DNA of 64,000 nucleotides from Aneurinibacillus sp. REN35. GTDB taxonomy: Bacteria; Bacillota; Bacilli; Aneurinibacillales; Aneurinibacillaceae. The stretch is from assembly GCF_041379945.2 (NCBI RefSeq), contig NZ_JBFTXJ020000011.1:79604-143603 (forward strand). Reading direction: 5' to 3'. A program made the position numbers and the translations under genes. A model generated the notes under the pieces. That model was not told where the DNA came from and ran no database searches. It saw only the letters and a program-made list of their open reading frames with translations. Of the stretch, positions 30,077 through 39,494 are shown piece after piece (position 1 is the stretch's first letter; each line of letters opens with the position of its first letter).

Positions 30077-30931
30077 TTATTTTGTCGCTGTGACTTCTGC
30101 CTGAAGATTTTCCTCTCTTCCTGCGCCGAACAAGCGGTATGCAGCATGGTGAGTAGGGCCGACATACTTATTGAGCGGGAAGGAATGGCGAATGGCATCC
30201 GTAATGAATGCTTTTGCGATATCAATCGCTTCGCGGGCAGACTTGCCTTTTGCCAATTCGGCAGCAATGGCCGCAGAGTATGTGCAACCTGCACCATGTG
30301 TGTAGGTTGTTCCGATGCGCTCAGATTCGAGTATTTCGAAGTTCTTTCCATCGTAGAGAACGTCTACTGCCGCTTCGTGCTGCAGTTTGCCGCCGCCTTT
30401 AACAATAACGTATTTAGCGCCGTGCTCCTGGATTTTTGCCGCTGCTTCTTTCATCTGATCGACCGTCTTAATCGGACCAAGTCCGCTTAATTGAGAAGCT
30501 TCAAACAGGTTTGGTGTTACGACAAGCGCCTTTGGTACAAGCACGTCACGCAGGCAATCGTTCGTCTCCGGATGAAGGGCTTCATCAGCGCCTTTGCACA
30601 CCATAACCGGGTCGACAACTAGGTTTTTGATATTGTATTTTTCGATTTTACTTGCCGCCATCTCAATAATATCAATGGAGCCAAGCATTCCTGTTTTGGC
30701 AGCATCTACTCCAATACCAGCCATAACCGTTTCCAACTGTGCTTCAAGCGTACGTACGTCAATTGGAAATACGTTATGGAACCAATCGTTGTGTGGGTCC
30801 TGGGCTACGATAACAGTTAACGCCGTCATGCCGTATACCCCGCGTTCCTGGAATGTCTTCAGGTCAGCTTGAATACCGGCACCGCCGCTTGTATCTGAGC
30901 CCGCAATTGTTAATGCTTTATACATGCTCAT
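30077..30931 (-). CDS. pdxK: pyridoxine/pyridoxal kinase of the ThiD family
   Basis: A 284-residue ribokinase-fold kinase, very close to Bacillus PdxK (the ThiD paralogue that phosphorylates pyridoxine, pyridoxal and also HMP). Key segments are TIAGSDTSGGAGIQADLKTF at the front, VVDPVMVCKGA in the middle and the phosphate/anion-hole GAGCTYSAAI with the catalytic Cys near the end. ATG 30931 has AAAGGGGATG upstream. The role is vitamin B6 salvage or thiamine pyrimidine salvage. No TPP riboswitch was seen upstream, which favours the B6 assignment. Confidence 0.88.
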   Translation of the reverse strand: MSMYKALTIAGSDTSGGAGIQADLKTFQERGVYGMTALTVIVAQDPHNDWFHNVFPIDVRTLEAQLETVMAGIGVDAAKTGMLGSIDIIEMAASKIEKYNIKNLVVDPVMVCKGADEALHPETNDCLRDVLVPKALVVTPNLFEASQLSGLGPIKTVDQMKEAAAKIQEHGAKYVIVKGGGKLQHEAAVDVLYDGKNFEILESERIGTTYTHGAGCTYSAAIAAELAKGKSAREAIDIAKAFITDAIRHSFPLNKYVGPTHHAAYRLFGAGREENLQAEVTATK

Positions 30932-31166
30932 ATGTTCATCCCCTTTGCAACCGCGAATTCATAGTGTATGTTCCTTTATTCTGTGAGGCTCGAAGAAGGA
31001 TTACTCATCTATTTGATAAATAAATAATTCGCATTCCCACAGGCGGTTTCTATCCTTAATTATAACAATCAGAACGAAGAGTACAATCAAAAAGAGGGAC
31101 AAGTAGATGTTTTCGAAATCTTATCTTGTTGCAAAGCAAAAAAGCATATGGTATCATTTGGTTACT

Positions 31167-31187
31167 AATTGAACAACGGTCAATTAA
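31167..31187 (+). promoter_or_regulatory. TetR operator, copy 1
   Basis: AATTGAACAACGGTCAATTAA, with arms AATTGA and TCAATT around a TetR-like core. It differs at one base from 31792-31812. It lies 20 bases before the tetR start, so it is probably autoregulatory. Confidence 0.7.
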
Positions 31188-31207
31188 TGTGAGGTGAGGT
31201 GTTTTCA

Positions 31208-31777
31208 TTGGCAGCAAGAAAAGCAGTCGATCAGGAGCTTACAAGAGAACGAATTTTAGATGCGGCTAGGGAGCTTTTTGTCACGTACGGGTATCGGAAT
31301 GTATCAATGCGGCAGATTGGACGAGAGCTTGGATACAGTCACGGCTCGATCTATTATCATTTCAAGAATAAGGCAGAGTTATTCTATGCGCTCGTTCGCG
31401 AAGGCTTCAGATTACTCGATGTCAAGTTTCATACCACTATGGAGCAAGAACTTGCAGCAGAGGAGAAGCTTGCTGCCATCATGCTTGGGCTCATCGAGTT
31501 TGGCCTTACCCATCAAAGCCATTATGAAATTATGTTTTTGATTAAAGACGAGGAAGTAAAAAGCTATCTGCAGCAGGAACCGTATCAAAGCTATGAGAAA
31601 TTTGCCGGAGCGGTGCATGAATTAAGCGGAAGAAAAGCTGATGCAGCAAAAATATGGTCTGTATTTCTTGCCTTGCATGGCTTTATTTCACACTATTATA
31701 AGACAGAGATGAGATTTGAAGATGCAAAGCCGGCGGCTGTGATACATATACAGTTTTTAATACAAGCTCTTCACTAA
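31208..31777 (+). CDS. TetR family transcriptional regulator
   Basis: About 189 residues with the standard N-terminal TetR helix-turn-helix (RILDAARELFVTYGYRNVSMRQIGRELGYSHGSIYYHFKNK) and a variable ligand domain. TTG 31208 is chosen, with GAGGTG six bases upstream; an in-frame GTG three codons earlier lies inside that site. Near-identical operators stand ahead of this gene and ahead of the epimerase-like gene behind it, so it likely represses both itself and the downstream unit. The inducer is unknown. Confidence 0.85.
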   Translation: MAARKAVDQELTRERILDAARELFVTYGYRNVSMRQIGRELGYSHGSIYYHFKNKAELFYALVREGFRLLDVKFHTTMEQELAAEEKLAAIMLGLIEFGLTHQSHYEIMFLIKDEEVKSYLQQEPYQSYEKFAGAVHELSGRKADAAKIWSVFLALHGFISHYYKTEMRFEDAKPAAVIHIQFLIQALH

Positions 31778-31791
31778 ATTTTTTTGTATAA

Positions 31792-31812
31792 AATTGAACA
31801 ATGGTCAATTAA
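31792..31812 (+). promoter_or_regulatory. TetR operator, copy 2
   Basis: AATTGAACAATGGTCAATTAA, 20 of 21 bases identical to copy 1. It overlaps a TATAAA-like -10 (31788-31793) and ends just before the ribosome site of the next gene. Confidence 0.7.
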
Positions 31813-31823
31813 AAAGGGAGAGA

Positions 31824-32774
31824 ATGAAAAACATGAAAAAAGCAATGGTATTAGGAGCATCAGGCGGAATGGGCTATGCGCTGGTGAAGGAGCTTGCTGC
31901 GCAGGGAGTTGAAACGATCGCCTTCGCCCGAACAAAAAGCAAACTTGAAGCGCTTTTTGGAACGTGCAAAAATATTCATATCGCACAGGGAGATGCCCGC
32001 TTACTTGCGAATATTATAGAAGCCGGCAGCGGCGTGGATGTTATTTTTCATACGATTAACATTCCGTATTCTCAATGGACAGCAGGACATCCTATGATTA
32101 TGGAGAATGTGCTATCGGCGACAGAAAAGCTTGGTGCCAAGCTGGTAATGGTTGATAATATTTATGCATACGGCAGAGGAAGCGAACAAGCGATTGGCGA
32201 AGAGTATCCAAAACAGCCGCATACAAGGAAAGGGAAGTTTCGGCTTACGTTAGAAAATATGATATGGAAAGCAAATCAGACGGGAGTTCCGTCACTGGTT
32301 GCCCACTTCCCAGATTTTTATGGACCGCATGCACCCAATACAGTTTTGCACTATACGTTTCATTCGATGCTGCAGGGCAAGCGGGCAATGTTTGTTGGTG
32401 GGCAGGAGATCAAGCGGGAATATATTTTCACACCGGACGGGGCAAAGGCGCTGATCGAGCTTGCAAAGCGGGAAGATGCGTACGGCCAGCATTGGAATAT
32501 TCCAGGATACGGGGTCATTACCGGTAAGGAGATCATCGCGATCGCAAGAGAATTTACAGAGTTTACCGGCAAGGTAGGAACGGTTGGCAAGGGAATGATT
32601 ACGCTGCTTGGTTTATTTAACAAAGATATGCGGGAAATAAAGGAATTAATGTACTTAATGGAAGAGCCAGTCGTCTTATCCGGCAGCAAGTATGAGGCAC
32701 ATATTGGACCGCTGCCTAAAACTCCGTATAAGGAGGGGATTCGGCAGACGATAGCATGCATGAAAGGAGCTTAG
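31824..32774 (+). CDS. NAD(P)-dependent epimerase/dehydratase-like (extended SDR) protein
   Basis: About 316 residues. The N-terminal Rossmann loop is VLGASGGMGYALVKEL (the GxxGxxG pattern). Around residue 100 lies VDNIYAYG, replacing the usual YxxxK catalytic order; FPDFYGP and a substrate-binding half follow. Atypical SDRs of this kind act on sugar nucleotides or small carbonyls; the substrate is unknown. ATG 31824 and ATG 31833 are both possible, since AAAGGGAG lies 3 or 12 bases away; I list the first. The TetR operator directly ahead implies repression by the neighbour. Confidence 0.78.
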   Translation: MKNMKKAMVLGASGGMGYALVKELAAQGVETIAFARTKSKLEALFGTCKNIHIAQGDARLLANIIEAGSGVDVIFHTINIPYSQWTAGHPMIMENVLSATEKLGAKLVMVDNIYAYGRGSEQAIGEEYPKQPHTRKGKFRLTLENMIWKANQTGVPSLVAHFPDFYGPHAPNTVLHYTFHSMLQGKRAMFVGGQEIKREYIFTPDGAKALIELAKREDAYGQHWNIPGYGVITGKEIIAIAREFTEFTGKVGTVGKGMITLLGLFNKDMREIKELMYLMEEPVVLSGSKYEAHIGPLPKTPYKEGIRQTIACMKGA

Positions 32775-32783
32775 AGGCACACT

Positions 32784-33629
32784 ATGATTTTAATTGGTTT
32801 GACCGGCTGGGGAGATCATGATAATTTATATGTCGACAAAATTCCCAGTCAAGATAAACTCCAGGTGTATAGCTCATACTTTCCTGTGGTGGAAGTAGAT
32901 AGTTCGTTCTATGCAGTGCAGCCGGTAAAAAATTATGTGAAGTGGGTCCGTGATACGCCGGAGCGCTTCCGCTTCCTTATTAAAGCCTATCAGGGTATGA
33001 CCGGACATCTTCGTGGAGAGAATCCGTTTGAGAGTATGGGAGAGATGTTCGCTGCGTTTACGTCATCGATTCAGCCTGTCATCGACGCAGGTAAGCTTGC
33101 AGCGGTGTTATTTCAATATCCACCCTGGTTTGACTGCACACAGAAGAATGTTGGTATTCTTCGTTATACGAAGGAGAAGATGGGAGACATTCCGGTTGCG
33201 CTTGAATTTCGCCATCAGAGTTGGTTTGCACCTCGGATGAGAGAGCAGACGCTTTCCTTTATGGAGCGGGATGGCTGGATTCACAGCATCTGTGATGAGC
33301 CGCAGGCCGGTGTGGGCTCTGTTCCCACGGTTCTTCATCCTACTCACCCATCGTTGACCGTTGTGCGGTTTCATGGTCGCAATGTATCAGGCTGGCACAG
33401 CAGCGGACAGCCGAATTGGCGCGATATCCGCTATTTATACCGATATAATAAGGAAGAACTGTACGAATGGAAGGAGAAGCTGTTATACCTTTCATCCAAA
33501 TCGAAGGATGTGTGCGTGGTATTCAATAATAATTCCGGCGGGGATGCGGCAGATAATGCTAAACAATTAATGGAACTTCTGGGAATTGAATACGAAGGAC
33601 TTGGACCGCGCCAGCTCAAACTTTTTTAA
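32784..33629 (+). CDS. DUF72 family protein (YecE/YunF-like)
   Basis: A 281-residue TIM-barrel-like DUF72 protein starting MILIGLTGWGDHDNLY. Typical conserved pieces are present: VEVDSSFYAVQP, FQYPPWF, VALEFRHQSWF, VVRFHGRN and the late VVFNNNSGGDAADNA. The family is widespread and biochemically uncharacterised; a role in nucleic-acid or sugar chemistry has been guessed elsewhere. It starts 9 bases after the epimerase-like gene, so the two are one TetR-controlled operon ending at the terminator 33673-33723. Confidence 0.85.
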   Translation: MILIGLTGWGDHDNLYVDKIPSQDKLQVYSSYFPVVEVDSSFYAVQPVKNYVKWVRDTPERFRFLIKAYQGMTGHLRGENPFESMGEMFAAFTSSIQPVIDAGKLAAVLFQYPPWFDCTQKNVGILRYTKEKMGDIPVALEFRHQSWFAPRMREQTLSFMERDGWIHSICDEPQAGVGSVPTVLHPTHPSLTVVRFHGRNVSGWHSSGQPNWRDIRYLYRYNKEELYEWKEKLLYLSSKSKDVCVVFNNNSGGDAADNAKQLMELLGIEYEGLGPRQLKLF

Positions 33630-33672
33630 TGAATGATAAGGGATTTGTAATTGAACAACAAACAAAATTATC

Positions 33673-33723
33673 AGGAAGAAAGAACTCGTTTACTTAGTTG
33701 TGCGAGTATCTTTCTTCCTTTTT
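33673..33723 (+). terminator. terminator of the TetR-controlled operon
   Basis: AGGAAGAAAGA plus ACTCG pairs with CGAGT plus TCTTTCTTCCT, followed by TTTTT. Confidence 0.85.
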
Positions 33724-33965
33724 ATTGCACAATAAACTTTCAAAGTCTATTTATGAAATATTTATGAAGAAAATTTGTGAACTTTTTTTGTCGATTTTGT
33801 TACAAGGTCACCGAATTGCGGTAACTTTGCTATAATAGGCGTCGCATCCGAACTTTTATATTATAACCACCATGAATAAGGAGAATAAGATAGCGAACTT
33901 TTTTTTGAAAAAATATGGATGTGGAGCTGTCTTAAGGGAACAGAAGGGAGGTAACTGGAGCAGTT
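33724..33965 (+). promoter_or_regulatory. qox promoter region with extended -10
   Basis: TG-C-TATAAT at 33828-33836 is a strong extended -10; the -35 is weak, which fits regulated use. Upstream lies TTGTGAAC (33775-33782) in a T-rich stretch, resembling a half-site of the redox repressor Rex, and the transcript has a roughly 120-base leader. The factor assignment is speculative. Confidence 0.55.
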
Positions 33966-34844
33966 ATGACTAAAAAAGGTCTTGTGAAATTAGGTGCATT
34001 ATTACCTTTTTTGCTGCTATTGCTCACTGGTTGTACAGAAAAAGTCGATGTATTAGACCCTAAGGGTCCAGTCGCACAAAGCCAGTATAACTTGATTCTT
34101 TGGTCTTTTGCATTGGTATCGCTTGTATTGATCGTAGTATTCGTCCTGTTTACCATCATTTTAATTCGTTACCGTGAAAGACCGGATAATATGGATTATG
34201 AGCCGCCGGACACACATGGAAACACGAAGCTAGAAATTCTCTGGACGGTTATTCCTGTAATCATCGTTCTTGCTCTTGCCATTCCTACAGTACAAATTAC
34301 GTACGGGTTGGAGAAAAAACCTGTAACGCCGGAAGATAAAAAGCCGGTAAAAGTTCAGGTAGTTGCCGCAGACTGGAAATGGATATTCAAATATCCTGAA
34401 CAGGGAATTGAGACAGTAAACTATCTACACATTCCAACTGGACGTCCAATCGACTTCCAACTTGACGCTACAGCGAATATGAACTCCTTCTGGATTCCGA
34501 AACTGGGCGGGCAGGAATACACGATGCCAGGTCATACGGGTTATCTCTGGCTGCAAGCGGATGAGCCAGGTACGTATGAAGGAAAGAGTGCCAACTTTAC
34601 GGGTGAAGGATTCGCGCACATGAAGTTCCAAGTCATTGCACAGGAGTCTGAAGAATTCGAGAAGTGGGCAAAAGAAACGAAAGCAACAGCACCCAAATTG
34701 ACTGATGAGAAATTCAAAGAAATCATCAAGAAGGGTATTTTGGATGAACGCTTGACGTTCTCTAGTACACATGATGACGCGATTATTGAAACTGTACACA
34801 AGTATCGTAAGAAATCTGGCGAAAATAGCCATGAACAACACTAG
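33966..34844 (+). CDS. qoxA: cytochrome aa3 quinol oxidase subunit II
   Basis: A 292-residue lipoprotein subunit II of the aa3-type menaquinol oxidase. It has a signal peptide with lipobox LLLTGC, two membrane segments (about 40-65 and 90-110) and a C-terminal cupredoxin-like domain (PEQGIETVNYLHIP). The copper-A ligands of cytochrome c oxidases (CxxxC...H..M) are absent, which marks it as a quinol rather than cytochrome c oxidase. It closely follows Bacillus QoxA, including VLDPKGPVA after the signal. It is first in qoxABCD. Confidence 0.95.
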   Translation: MTKKGLVKLGALLPFLLLLLTGCTEKVDVLDPKGPVAQSQYNLILWSFALVSLVLIVVFVLFTIILIRYRERPDNMDYEPPDTHGNTKLEILWTVIPVIIVLALAIPTVQITYGLEKKPVTPEDKKPVKVQVVAADWKWIFKYPEQGIETVNYLHIPTGRPIDFQLDATANMNSFWIPKLGGQEYTMPGHTGYLWLQADEPGTYEGKSANFTGEGFAHMKFQVIAQESEEFEKWAKETKATAPKLTDEKFKEIIKKGILDERLTFSSTHDDAIIETVHKYRKKSGENSHEQH

Positions 34845-34877
34845 AGGGTAACTCTGTGACGGAAGGAGGAAGGAAGA

Positions 34878-36800
34878 GTGCGTTGGGATGAATTTTTTGT
34901 AACAGGCGACCCGATGATCTACGCTGCGGATGCTTCCATTGTGCTAGCCACAATTGCGATCGTAGCTGTACTAACGTACTTTAAGAAGTGGAAGTGGCTC
35001 TGGACAGAGTGGCTTACTACCGTTGACCATAAAAAAATTGGTATCATGTACATTCTCGCCGCCCTTTTGATGATGTTCCGGGGTGGTGTGGACGGATTGC
35101 TGATGCGTGTCCAATTGGCCGCACCAGAGATGAAGTTCCTTGAATCAGAACACTACAACCAAATCTTTACTACACACGGTACGCTGATGATTCTCTTCAT
35201 GGCGATGCCGTTCATCTTTGGTATGATCAACATTGCAATGCCGCTCCAAATTGGAGCCCGTGACGTTGCATTCCCATGGTTGAATGCTCTGAGCTTCTGG
35301 CTCTTTTTTGCGGGTGCAATGCTGTTTAACCTTTCATTCGTTATTGGTGGTTCTCCGGATGCCGGATGGACAAGCTATACGCCGCTGGCAAGCCTTGAGC
35401 ATAGTCCGGGCGTAGGGCAGAACTATTATCTATGGGGGCTTCAGCTCTCGGGTATCGGTTCCTTAGCGAGTGGTATTAACTTTATTGTTACGATCTTACG
35501 ACTGCGTGCTCCAGGTATGACACTGGCAAAAATGCCGATGTTCACTTGGTCCGTATTAATTACATCAGTTATTATCGTTTATGCGTTCCCGATTCTGACA
35601 GTTGCTCTGGCACTGCTTACATTAGACCGTATGTTTGGAACACACTTCTTTACGGTAGATGGCGGCGGTATGCCGATGATGTGGGTAAACTTATTCTGGA
35701 TGTGGGGACACCCGGAGGTATATATCGTTATCCTCCCGGCGTTTGGTATATTCTCCGAGATCGTAGCTACGTTCTCGCGTAAACGACTGTTTGGTCACAA
35801 TGCGATGGTTATTTCTATGGTCGCCATCGCGGGTCTGAGCTTTATCGTATGGGCGCATCACTTCTATACGATGGGTGCGGGGCCAGGTGTTAACTCATTC
35901 TTCTCAGTTTCAACCATGCTGATCGCAATACCGACAGGTGTTAAGATCTTTAACTGGCTGGCTACGATGTATAAGGGACGCATTCGCTTCACGGTACCGA
36001 TGATGTGGACGCTTGCGTTTATTCCGAACTTCGTAATCGGTGGTGTAACGGGCGTTATGCTCGCAGCCGCTCCAGCTGACTATCAATATCACAACAGCTA
36101 CTTCCTTGTATCGCACTTCCACTACGTGCTGATCGGGGGCGTTGTGTTCGGTATGATCGCAGGTATGTACTACTGGTGGCCAAAAATCTTCGGCTTCAAG
36201 CTTAATGAGCGCCAAGGTAAACACGGTTTCTGGTGGTTTATGATCGGATTTAACGTAACATTCTTCCCGCAGTACATTCTTGGTCTGATGGGAATGCCGC
36301 GCCGTATTTACATGTACAGCAACCCTGATTGGGGACTGCTGAACCTGACATCTACGGTGGGTACATTAATGCAAGGCGTCGGCTTCTTGATTATCTGCTA
36401 CAACATCTATTGGAGCATTCGTTATGCGCCACGTACGAACGAAGCTGATCCATGGGATGCACGTACACTGGAGTGGGCGATTCCGTCTCCGGCTCCGTAC
36501 TATAACTTCTCTCGTATTCCTGAGGTGAAAGAAATTGACCCAGTATGGTATGCGAAGAAGCGTGGCGAGAAGGTAATCGATGGTCCGCTTGAGAAGGTCC
36601 ATATGCCGAGCAATTCTGGCGTTCCGTTCATTCTTGGACAGATCTTCTTCGTATTCGGCTTTGGATTTGTCTTCGGATGGTATTGGATGGTCATTCCGGC
36701 CTTCATCGGTGTCCTGCTCTGCATGGCATGGAGATCGTTTGACTACGATGATGGCTATTATGTAAGCACAGATGAAATTAAGAAGATAGAGGGGGTATAA
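34878..36800 (+). CDS. qoxB: cytochrome aa3 quinol oxidase subunit I
   Basis: A 640-residue catalytic subunit with about 14-15 membrane segments, holding heme a and the heme a3-CuB site. Conserved pieces include TTVDHKKIGIMYI, WMWGHPEVYIVILPAFG (CuB histidine and cross-linked tyrosine), WAHHFYTMG (CuB histidine pair) and SHFHYVL (heme ligands). The start is GTG 34878, preceded by GGAGGAAGGAA. It oxidises menaquinol and pumps protons. Confidence 0.96.
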   Translation: MRWDEFFVTGDPMIYAADASIVLATIAIVAVLTYFKKWKWLWTEWLTTVDHKKIGIMYILAALLMMFRGGVDGLLMRVQLAAPEMKFLESEHYNQIFTTHGTLMILFMAMPFIFGMINIAMPLQIGARDVAFPWLNALSFWLFFAGAMLFNLSFVIGGSPDAGWTSYTPLASLEHSPGVGQNYYLWGLQLSGIGSLASGINFIVTILRLRAPGMTLAKMPMFTWSVLITSVIIVYAFPILTVALALLTLDRMFGTHFFTVDGGGMPMMWVNLFWMWGHPEVYIVILPAFGIFSEIVATFSRKRLFGHNAMVISMVAIAGLSFIVWAHHFYTMGAGPGVNSFFSVSTMLIAIPTGVKIFNWLATMYKGRIRFTVPMMWTLAFIPNFVIGGVTGVMLAAAPADYQYHNSYFLVSHFHYVLIGGVVFGMIAGMYYWWPKIFGFKLNERQGKHGFWWFMIGFNVTFFPQYILGLMGMPRRIYMYSNPDWGLLNLTSTVGTLMQGVGFLIICYNIYWSIRYAPRTNEADPWDARTLEWAIPSPAPYYNFSRIPEVKEIDPVWYAKKRGEKVIDGPLEKVHMPSNSGVPFILGQIFFVFGFGFVFGWYWMVIPAFIGVLLCMAWRSFDYDDGYYVSTDEIKKIEGV

Positions 36801-36802
36801 CG

Positions 36803-37417
36803 ATGGCAGCACACGTTGATCCAGGGTACAAGGGACCCCTCGAATATGGTACGGAAGAAGGCAGAATGAATATTCTTGGCTTCTGGATTTTCCTTGGAGC
36901 CGAGTTCGTTCTCTTCTCGTGTCTGTTTGCGATGTACATCATTCTTCAAGGAAGTACAGCGGGCGGACCAACTTCACAAGAGATTTTTGAATTCAAGAGT
37001 TTCATGATTCAAACCATGTTGCTTTTGACCAGTAGTTTTACTTGCGGGCTGGCCATTCATGAGATGCGTCGCGGAAAAGCGAAACCGCTGATCATCTGGT
37101 TGATCATTACGCTGCTTCTTGGTCTTGGCTTCCTGTACATGGAGATTGAAGAGTTCTTACTTTATATCTATCATGAAGGAGCTACATGGGGCACAAGCGC
37201 GTTTCTCTCCTCCTTCTTCGCATTAGTAGGAACACACGGTTTGCACGTAACGCTTGGTTCTCTGTGGATGATCAGTATCATCATTCAATTGGCACAGCGC
37301 GGATTGACACCGAAAACGACACGTAAGGCGTTCATTATCGGTCTGTACTGGCACTTCCTGGACGTTATGTGGATTTTCATCTTTACGATCGTATACTTGT
37401 CAGGAATGGTGGTGTAA
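36803..37417 (+). CDS. qoxC: cytochrome aa3 quinol oxidase subunit III
   Basis: A 204-residue membrane protein with five predicted segments, as in quinol oxidase subunit III. The conserved carboxylate-bearing segment GAEFVLFSCLFAMY, the helix ALVGTHGLHVTLGSLWM and the final YWHFLDVMWIFIFT are all visible. It starts 2 bases after the qoxB stop with AGAGGGGG ahead of ATG 36803, and ends 3 bases before qoxD. Confidence 0.95.
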   Translation: MAAHVDPGYKGPLEYGTEEGRMNILGFWIFLGAEFVLFSCLFAMYIILQGSTAGGPTSQEIFEFKSFMIQTMLLLTSSFTCGLAIHEMRRGKAKPLIIWLIITLLLGLGFLYMEIEEFLLYIYHEGATWGTSAFLSSFFALVGTHGLHVTLGSLWMISIIIQLAQRGLTPKTTRKAFIIGLYWHFLDVMWIFIFTIVYLSGMVV

Positions 37418-37420
37418 TCG

Positions 37421-37765
37421 ATGGCTTCTCCTACTAACAATAATGAACCGTATACTGAGGAACATGAGGATCACGGGTTTCCGTGGGGACACGTAGTTGG
37501 CTTTGTTCTGTCTCTTGTCCTAACATTTGCGGCAATCTGGTTTGTACTTAACTCTGGATTAGCTACAAATGTTGCCATCGGTATCAGCATCGTCTTGGCG
37601 ATTCTGCAAGTATTTGTACAGTTGTACATGTTTATGCATATCCGTGAGACAAGATCGGCTATCTTCCAGACAGGCGGGATCTACTTCGGGATATTCGTAG
37701 CCTTTACGGTTGTGCTTGGTTCCATCTTTGTTATGTGGTATGTATTGATGAACCATGCGTATTAA
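37421..37765 (+). CDS. qoxD: cytochrome aa3 quinol oxidase subunit IV
   Basis: A 114-residue subunit IV with three membrane segments and a short acidic/His-rich N-terminus (EEHEDHGFPWGHVVGF). The YMFMHIRE motif between segments two and three is typical of the COX4/QoxD family, a structural and assembly subunit. It is the last gene of qoxABCD, with the terminator 9 bases downstream. Confidence 0.93.
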   Translation: MASPTNNNEPYTEEHEDHGFPWGHVVGFVLSLVLTFAAIWFVLNSGLATNVAIGISIVLAILQVFVQLYMFMHIRETRSAIFQTGGIYFGIFVAFTVVLGSIFVMWYVLMNHAY

Positions 37766-37773
37766 GAAATAAG

Positions 37774-37808
37774 AAAGCGGGTTGCCGTTATGCGGCGCCT
37801 GCTTTTTT
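37774..37808 (+). terminator. terminator of qoxABCD
   Basis: AAAGCGGG pairs with CCTGCTTT and an inner GCCG pairs with CGGC, followed by TTTTTT. Confidence 0.75.
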
Positions 37809-37877
37809 GTATTCAATCATTCATCGTAAATTGTGGTAAAAATAAAGAGACACTCCATAAAAGATGAGGTGAAGGCT

Positions 37878-38278
37878 ATGCTATATACATATGAGATTAA
37901 GACGCAGGCACGTGATCAATTTGTTGAAATTACAGATAAGGTACAAGCGGCCATCGAAAAAGAGGGATTGAAGGAAGGGATCGTCGTTGTCTATTGCCCG
38001 CATACGACAGGTGGTATTACGATTAATGAAAATGCGGACCCTGATGTTGTACATGATATGCTAATGCGGCTAGATGAAGTCTATCCGTGGAACATCCTAA
38101 ATACCGACATGGCGAAGGAAATTCAGCTTCACACCTAAAAGCAAGTACGGTAGGAGCTTCACAATCTATTCTTGTAAAGGATGGAAAGCTTTTATTGGGA
38201 ACGTGGCAGGGGATTTATTTCTGCGAATTTGATGGCCCACGTCAGCGGACATTCTACGTCGCCATTCAAAAAGGATAA
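37878..38278 (+). pseudogene. yjbQ: YjbQ family (UPF0047) gene broken by a one-base frameshift
   Basis: The first frame, from ATG 37878 with GAGGTGAAGG upstream, encodes the N-terminal half of a YjbQ protein (VVVYCPHTTGGITINENADPDVV...LDEVYPW). The other half ([13 protein letters not shown]...[22 protein letters not shown]) continues in the next frame from about 38090 to 38278. Adding one G after the GG at 38089-38090 restores a full protein of about 134 residues. So either the strain carries a fresh frameshift or the base is a sequencing error at a G run. YjbQ proteins have weak thiamine phosphate synthase activity and unknown physiology. Confidence 0.85.
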
Positions 38279-38384
38279 GCGAGCGCATTGGAGCGGGCGC
38301 TGTACTTTTGTAAAAGTGTAAACTCGCTTATGATAAAGAGAGAGGCAAACGAGCATAGTATTCATGAATGGAGTGATAGAGAGT

Positions 38385-39368
38385 ATGGACAGCACAACAG
38401 GAAAGCGCCAGGAGCTTGCAACATTTGCCGGAGGCTGCTTCTGGTGTATGGTCAGCCCGTTCGAAGAGATGCCGGGCATCGAAAGCGTAGTATCCGGCTA
38501 CACAGGCGGCCATAAGGAAAACCCCACCTATGAAGAAGTATGCTCGGAGACGACAGGGCATTATGAGGCGGTACAAATCACATTTGATCCGGACGTATTT
38601 CCGTACGAAAAGCTGCTGGATATTTACTGGCAGCAGATCGATCCGACCGATCCCGGCGGCCAGTTTCATGATCGAGGCCAGTCGTATCAAACGGTGATTT
38701 TTTATCACAGTGAAGAGCAGAGACTGGCAGCGGAAGCATCGAAAAAAGCGCTGGCAGACAGCGGACGCTTCACCAAGCCCATCGCAACCAAAATTCTGCC
38801 TGCAAGCACGTTCTATTCGGCAGAAGACTATCATCAAGGGTATCACAAGAAGAATCCGCTTCATTATAAGATGTACCGCAGAGGATCAGGCCGTGAAGCC
38901 TTCATTGAAGAGGCGTGGGGACCGACGCGTAATAAAGCACTGCTTAAGGAGCGACTGACTCCGATGCAATATGAAGTAACACAGAATAACGGCACAGAGC
39001 CGCCGTTCCGCAATGAATATTGGGATAATAAGCGGGAGGGGCTCTATGTGGATATCATCTCAGGCAAGCCGCTTTTCAGCTCGCTTGATAAGTTTGATTC
39101 TGGATGTGGCTGGCCGAGCTTCACGAAGCCGCTGGTAGAAGAAGATATTGAAGAGAAGTCAGATTATAGCCATTTCATGGTTCGTACCGAAGTGCGGAGC
39201 AAGGAATCAGACTCGCATCTAGGCCATGTATTTAACGACGGACCGGCTCCAACCGGATTGCGCTACTGTATCAATTCCGCATCATTGCGCTTTATTCCAA
39301 AAGAAGAGATGGAGCGAGAAGGCTACGGTCAATACTTGCATCTATTTGACGAAAATAAAAAGATATAA
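38385..39368 (+). CDS. msrAB: bifunctional methionine sulfoxide reductase MsrA-MsrB
   Basis: A 327-residue fusion. The N-terminal MsrA domain has the catalytic Cys in GGCFWCM; the C-terminal MsrB domain (from about residue 185) has [17 protein letters not shown] and the catalytic Cys in [11 protein letters not shown]. Together they reduce the S and R forms of methionine sulfoxide in oxidised proteins. No signal peptide, so cytoplasmic. ATG 38385 is chosen, since GGAGTGAT lies ahead; an in-frame ATG seven codons earlier has no site. Confidence 0.94.
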   Translation: MDSTTGKRQELATFAGGCFWCMVSPFEEMPGIESVVSGYTGGHKENPTYEEVCSETTGHYEAVQITFDPDVFPYEKLLDIYWQQIDPTDPGGQFHDRGQSYQTVIFYHSEEQRLAAEASKKALADSGRFTKPIATKILPASTFYSAEDYHQGYHKKNPLHYKMYRRGSGREAFIEEAWGPTRNKALLKERLTPMQYEVTQNNGTEPPFRNEYWDNKREGLYVDIISGKPLFSSLDKFDSGCGWPSFTKPLVEEDIEEKSDYSHFMVRTEVRSKESDSHLGHVFNDGPAPTGLRYCINSASLRFIPKEEMEREGYGQYLHLFDENKKI

Positions 39369-39391
39369 TATATACGATATTGTGGATAGTT

Positions 39392-39420
39392 GGTCACACC
39401 TGTGGGGTGTGGCTTTTTTT
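39392..39420 (+). terminator. terminator of msrAB
   Basis: GGTCACACC pairs with GGTGTGGCT (two G-T) around loop TGTGG, followed by TTTTTT. Confidence 0.75.
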
Positions 39421-39494
39421 ATGCAAACACAGTTAGCGAATGCACTGAAAATTTGCACAACGCAAAAAAATATTGCAGGCCTATATGCAAGAAA

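Noticed and set aside
33648..33660. Third TetR half-site (AATTGAACAAC) after the DUF72 gene
   Set aside because: Only the left half matches and no symmetric right half follows.
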